In this document: piece after piece, positions 61,891-64,000 of the stretch | Layout of the letters: each line of letters begins with the position of its first letter | How positions within the stretch are numbered: position 1 is the stretch's first letter | From: Bimastos eiseni | Lineage: Eukaryota; Annelida; Clitellata; Crassiclitellata; Lumbricidae | Direction: 5' to 3' | DNA length: 64,000 nucleotides | Assembly: GCA_959347315.1 (NCBI GenBank) | Contig: OY365816.1 | Span: forward strand, 29,046,969-29,110,968 | Made by a program: the position numbers and the translations under genes | Notes under the pieces: generated by a model | Seen by the model: the letters and a program-made list of their open reading frames with translations, nothing else | What the model was told of the DNA's origin: nothing | The model's database searches: none

Positions 61891-64000
61891 TTTGCCTGGC
61901 CTAAGATATAAAAGTATAAAACTATATACTGCCCCTCCCACATATAGTACTCTGCCCATTCCAACATTAAGGCCCATTACTTACTCTGTAAATCTACTCA
62001 GCTGGACCTTCTTTATGAATTTAATCAATTGTATGTATGCATGCATGAGGAGTAGCCTTGAAGGGGTGCTATATAAATCTTCGTAATGAATGAATGAATG
62101 TTGGCTTCAGCTATAATCTCGTGACTGTAGGCTGCTAAACAGAGCGCTATTCGCAGAGGAGACAGTGAACTTGCCACGCCCTCATTAAAAACTATTTCCA
62201 ACTGAAATATATTTTCTCATGCATTCTACTATCATGTTCGTCAAACCACAAGTTATATAGGTCTACTTGGCATTCCTATGCCATTTCTGGTCTGCACAAC
62301 ATTTACTAAACCCTTTAACGACCAGCATGTACTAAAATGTATGGGAAAACGTATGCAGCTGGTTGTTAAAGGGTTAATAAGAGTCTGAACATGTGTACTA
62401 ATGCAGATACAAAGTCGACCAGATGACTAAACAAAATCCACCGAATCAAACATTGTAAAACCATCAACTGTATTTCTCTCAAAAAATCGTTCATATAAAA
62501 ATAAAATCTGAAAATCAACCAAGAGTCGTCTACTGAACGTAGAAGATCGGCACAAAATATCAAACATTAACTAAGTGTTAAAAATAACTGAACACTTTCG
62601 GACGCTAAGGCCAGTAACAGAAGATAAATGCACTTTGTCATGTGTCCTAATACAGAAATCAGAGTTAAAAAGTCGACGAAAATAACAAACAGTGTGCATA
62701 TAAAAGTGTATCCAAACAGTTGATCCGGCCAAATATATTTTTAAAGACATATTCAGGAGAGTTTAGTTTTCACCAAATAAACCAAGTTAGATCATACTAA
62801 CTAAACACCAGTAAGTAAACCAGAACAGGGACAGAGCACAGAAATACGATTCAATGCCGCAATGGACTCTGGGTAAACATGGTAGTCATTGCCATGGTAA
62901 TAATTTCAAAATTGTTTTTGACCTGAAAATGTTCTCTATCAATTTATAACAAAAAACTATTTTGGAATTTGTATCTTTTAGTTTTTTAATCAAATCTCAA
63001 ACTCAAAACCCGATTTCTTTCACCTTTGGATACACCCAAGCAACACTCTGCCAAATGATACAGAGCCATTTGTAAACACACGACATTAAACGATTGGCAG
63101 AACTATTAACACGGAAACAAAATTTGCCACGGTTGTGAAATTGCCGTGCACATTCCCCATACACATGCCATGTACAATGGTTACGAAATTGGTTAATTTA
63201 TATACCTCCTTCGCACAAGAGGCATACCAAACAATTAGCTTGAGACACACTACAAATGTATTGTTGCCTACAGCACAAAGTACAAGCTGTGGTGAAATTA
63301 AATACATTCAAATGGTCTAAAACTGTTTTGCTATTCCCTGCTAATTACATGAGGCAGATCGTGTTCAGATTCAGATGTATACACCATTATGCATTATGTC
63401 CCTGTACAGAGAAAGGTATTTGAGCGAGAATTATTATTATTGTTATTTTGAACACTTGTAAATGCACACATGTTGACAATAAATGTGAATCCAAGGTGCG
63501 AGTAGTCAGCGGCCAAATGAAGAACAGTTAGACAACCAAATGTTTGAAATGCAGCGAGACAAATTCAGTTTTAAGACGTATCTGGAAAGAAAAAAAGAGC
63601 AAAGAGTGAGCACCCTGACGAGTCGTTTGGTTCCATAAAAATAGAGTATTACAGCCAAACTGTTCCATTTAAATAGCAGCAGTGTTGCCAAAAGACTACA
63701 ACATTAGTCGAATTTGTCAAAGGTTACAAAGAATAAGAACAAGAAGACAAATAATACAAAATCAAAATCTTCAAACTAACGCAATGACAACCAAATGCAT
63801 TGAGTGCCATTATAGGCATAAATGCACTAAAACAACATATGTGCTAACAGAATAGTTTAGCATGTAGGGAGAATGCTGATGTCAATAGAGCAAATGTTTC
63901 GAACTCTTACAATGCACTTCTTTGGATCAGTTGGATAGACTTGTGTGCATTGCATTTGAAACACGCACATACTTCAGCACTATAAGTGACGTGCGCATCG
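61891..64000. other. Right end, no gene recognised
   Basis: AT-rich. A LINE-tail copy with (GAAT)n lies at 62,045-62,100. An AATAAA at 63,478-63,483 (plus) suggests that part of 62.1-63.9 kb could be UTR of a gene beyond the window, but no exon is visible. Confidence 0.5.

Overview
This is metazoan nuclear DNA: split genes with GT-AG introns, long AT-rich intergenic DNA, many microsatellites, and LINE, SINE and hAT remnants. Two AbdB-class (posterior) homeobox genes of the Hox11/13 type point to a deuterostome. Their homeodomain style, and the frequent word TAGGCCTA (common, as I remember, in echinoderm and hemichordate genomes), favour an ambulacrarian, most likely an echinoderm. I cannot name the species, and amphioxus is not strictly excluded.

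Layout, left to right. 1.7-5.1 kb (-): first six coding exons of a ceramide synthase, the rest lying off the left edge; two of its introns are largely tandem repeat. 5.2-13 kb: intergenic, repeats only. 13.0-13.6 kb (-): one exon-like reading frame resembling a beta-propeller (NHL/TRIM-type) C terminus. 15.3-17.0 kb: a 146-bp inverted repeat, about 97% identical, around 1.4 kb. 17.7-22.2 kb (+): six-exon aquaporin-like gene with altered NPA boxes and selectivity filter. 27.9-29.3 kb (+) and 35.5-37.0 kb (+): two posterior Hox genes in tandem, each with a phase-1 intron just before the homeobox exon, and each of those introns filled with CAT-type trinucleotide repeat. Between them lie several interspersed repeats, a hAT-type MITE with a perfect 8-bp target duplication, and a promoter-like cluster. 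37-43.6 kb: intergenic, with a LINE 3' end running into a 10-bp satellite. 43.6-48.8 kb (+): four-exon gene for a 1064-aa protein with four dsRNA-binding domains and a long G/S/Y/N/Q/T-rich tail. 51.2-61.0 kb (-): complete 17-exon ALIX (PDCD6IP) gene, 850 aa, tail-to-tail with the dsRBD gene. 61-64 kb: no gene recognised.

The genes are not an operon-like unit. They cover sphingolipid synthesis, membrane channel, axial patterning, dsRNA binding and ESCRT/membrane remodelling. What stands out is that a posterior Hox pair sits alone among non-Hox genes. From memory, CERS5 and AQP2/5/6 lie near HOXC on human 12q13, so part of this neighbourhood may be ancient linkage. I rebuilt exon structures by hand from splice signals, reading phase and remembered family sequences; no database search was possible.
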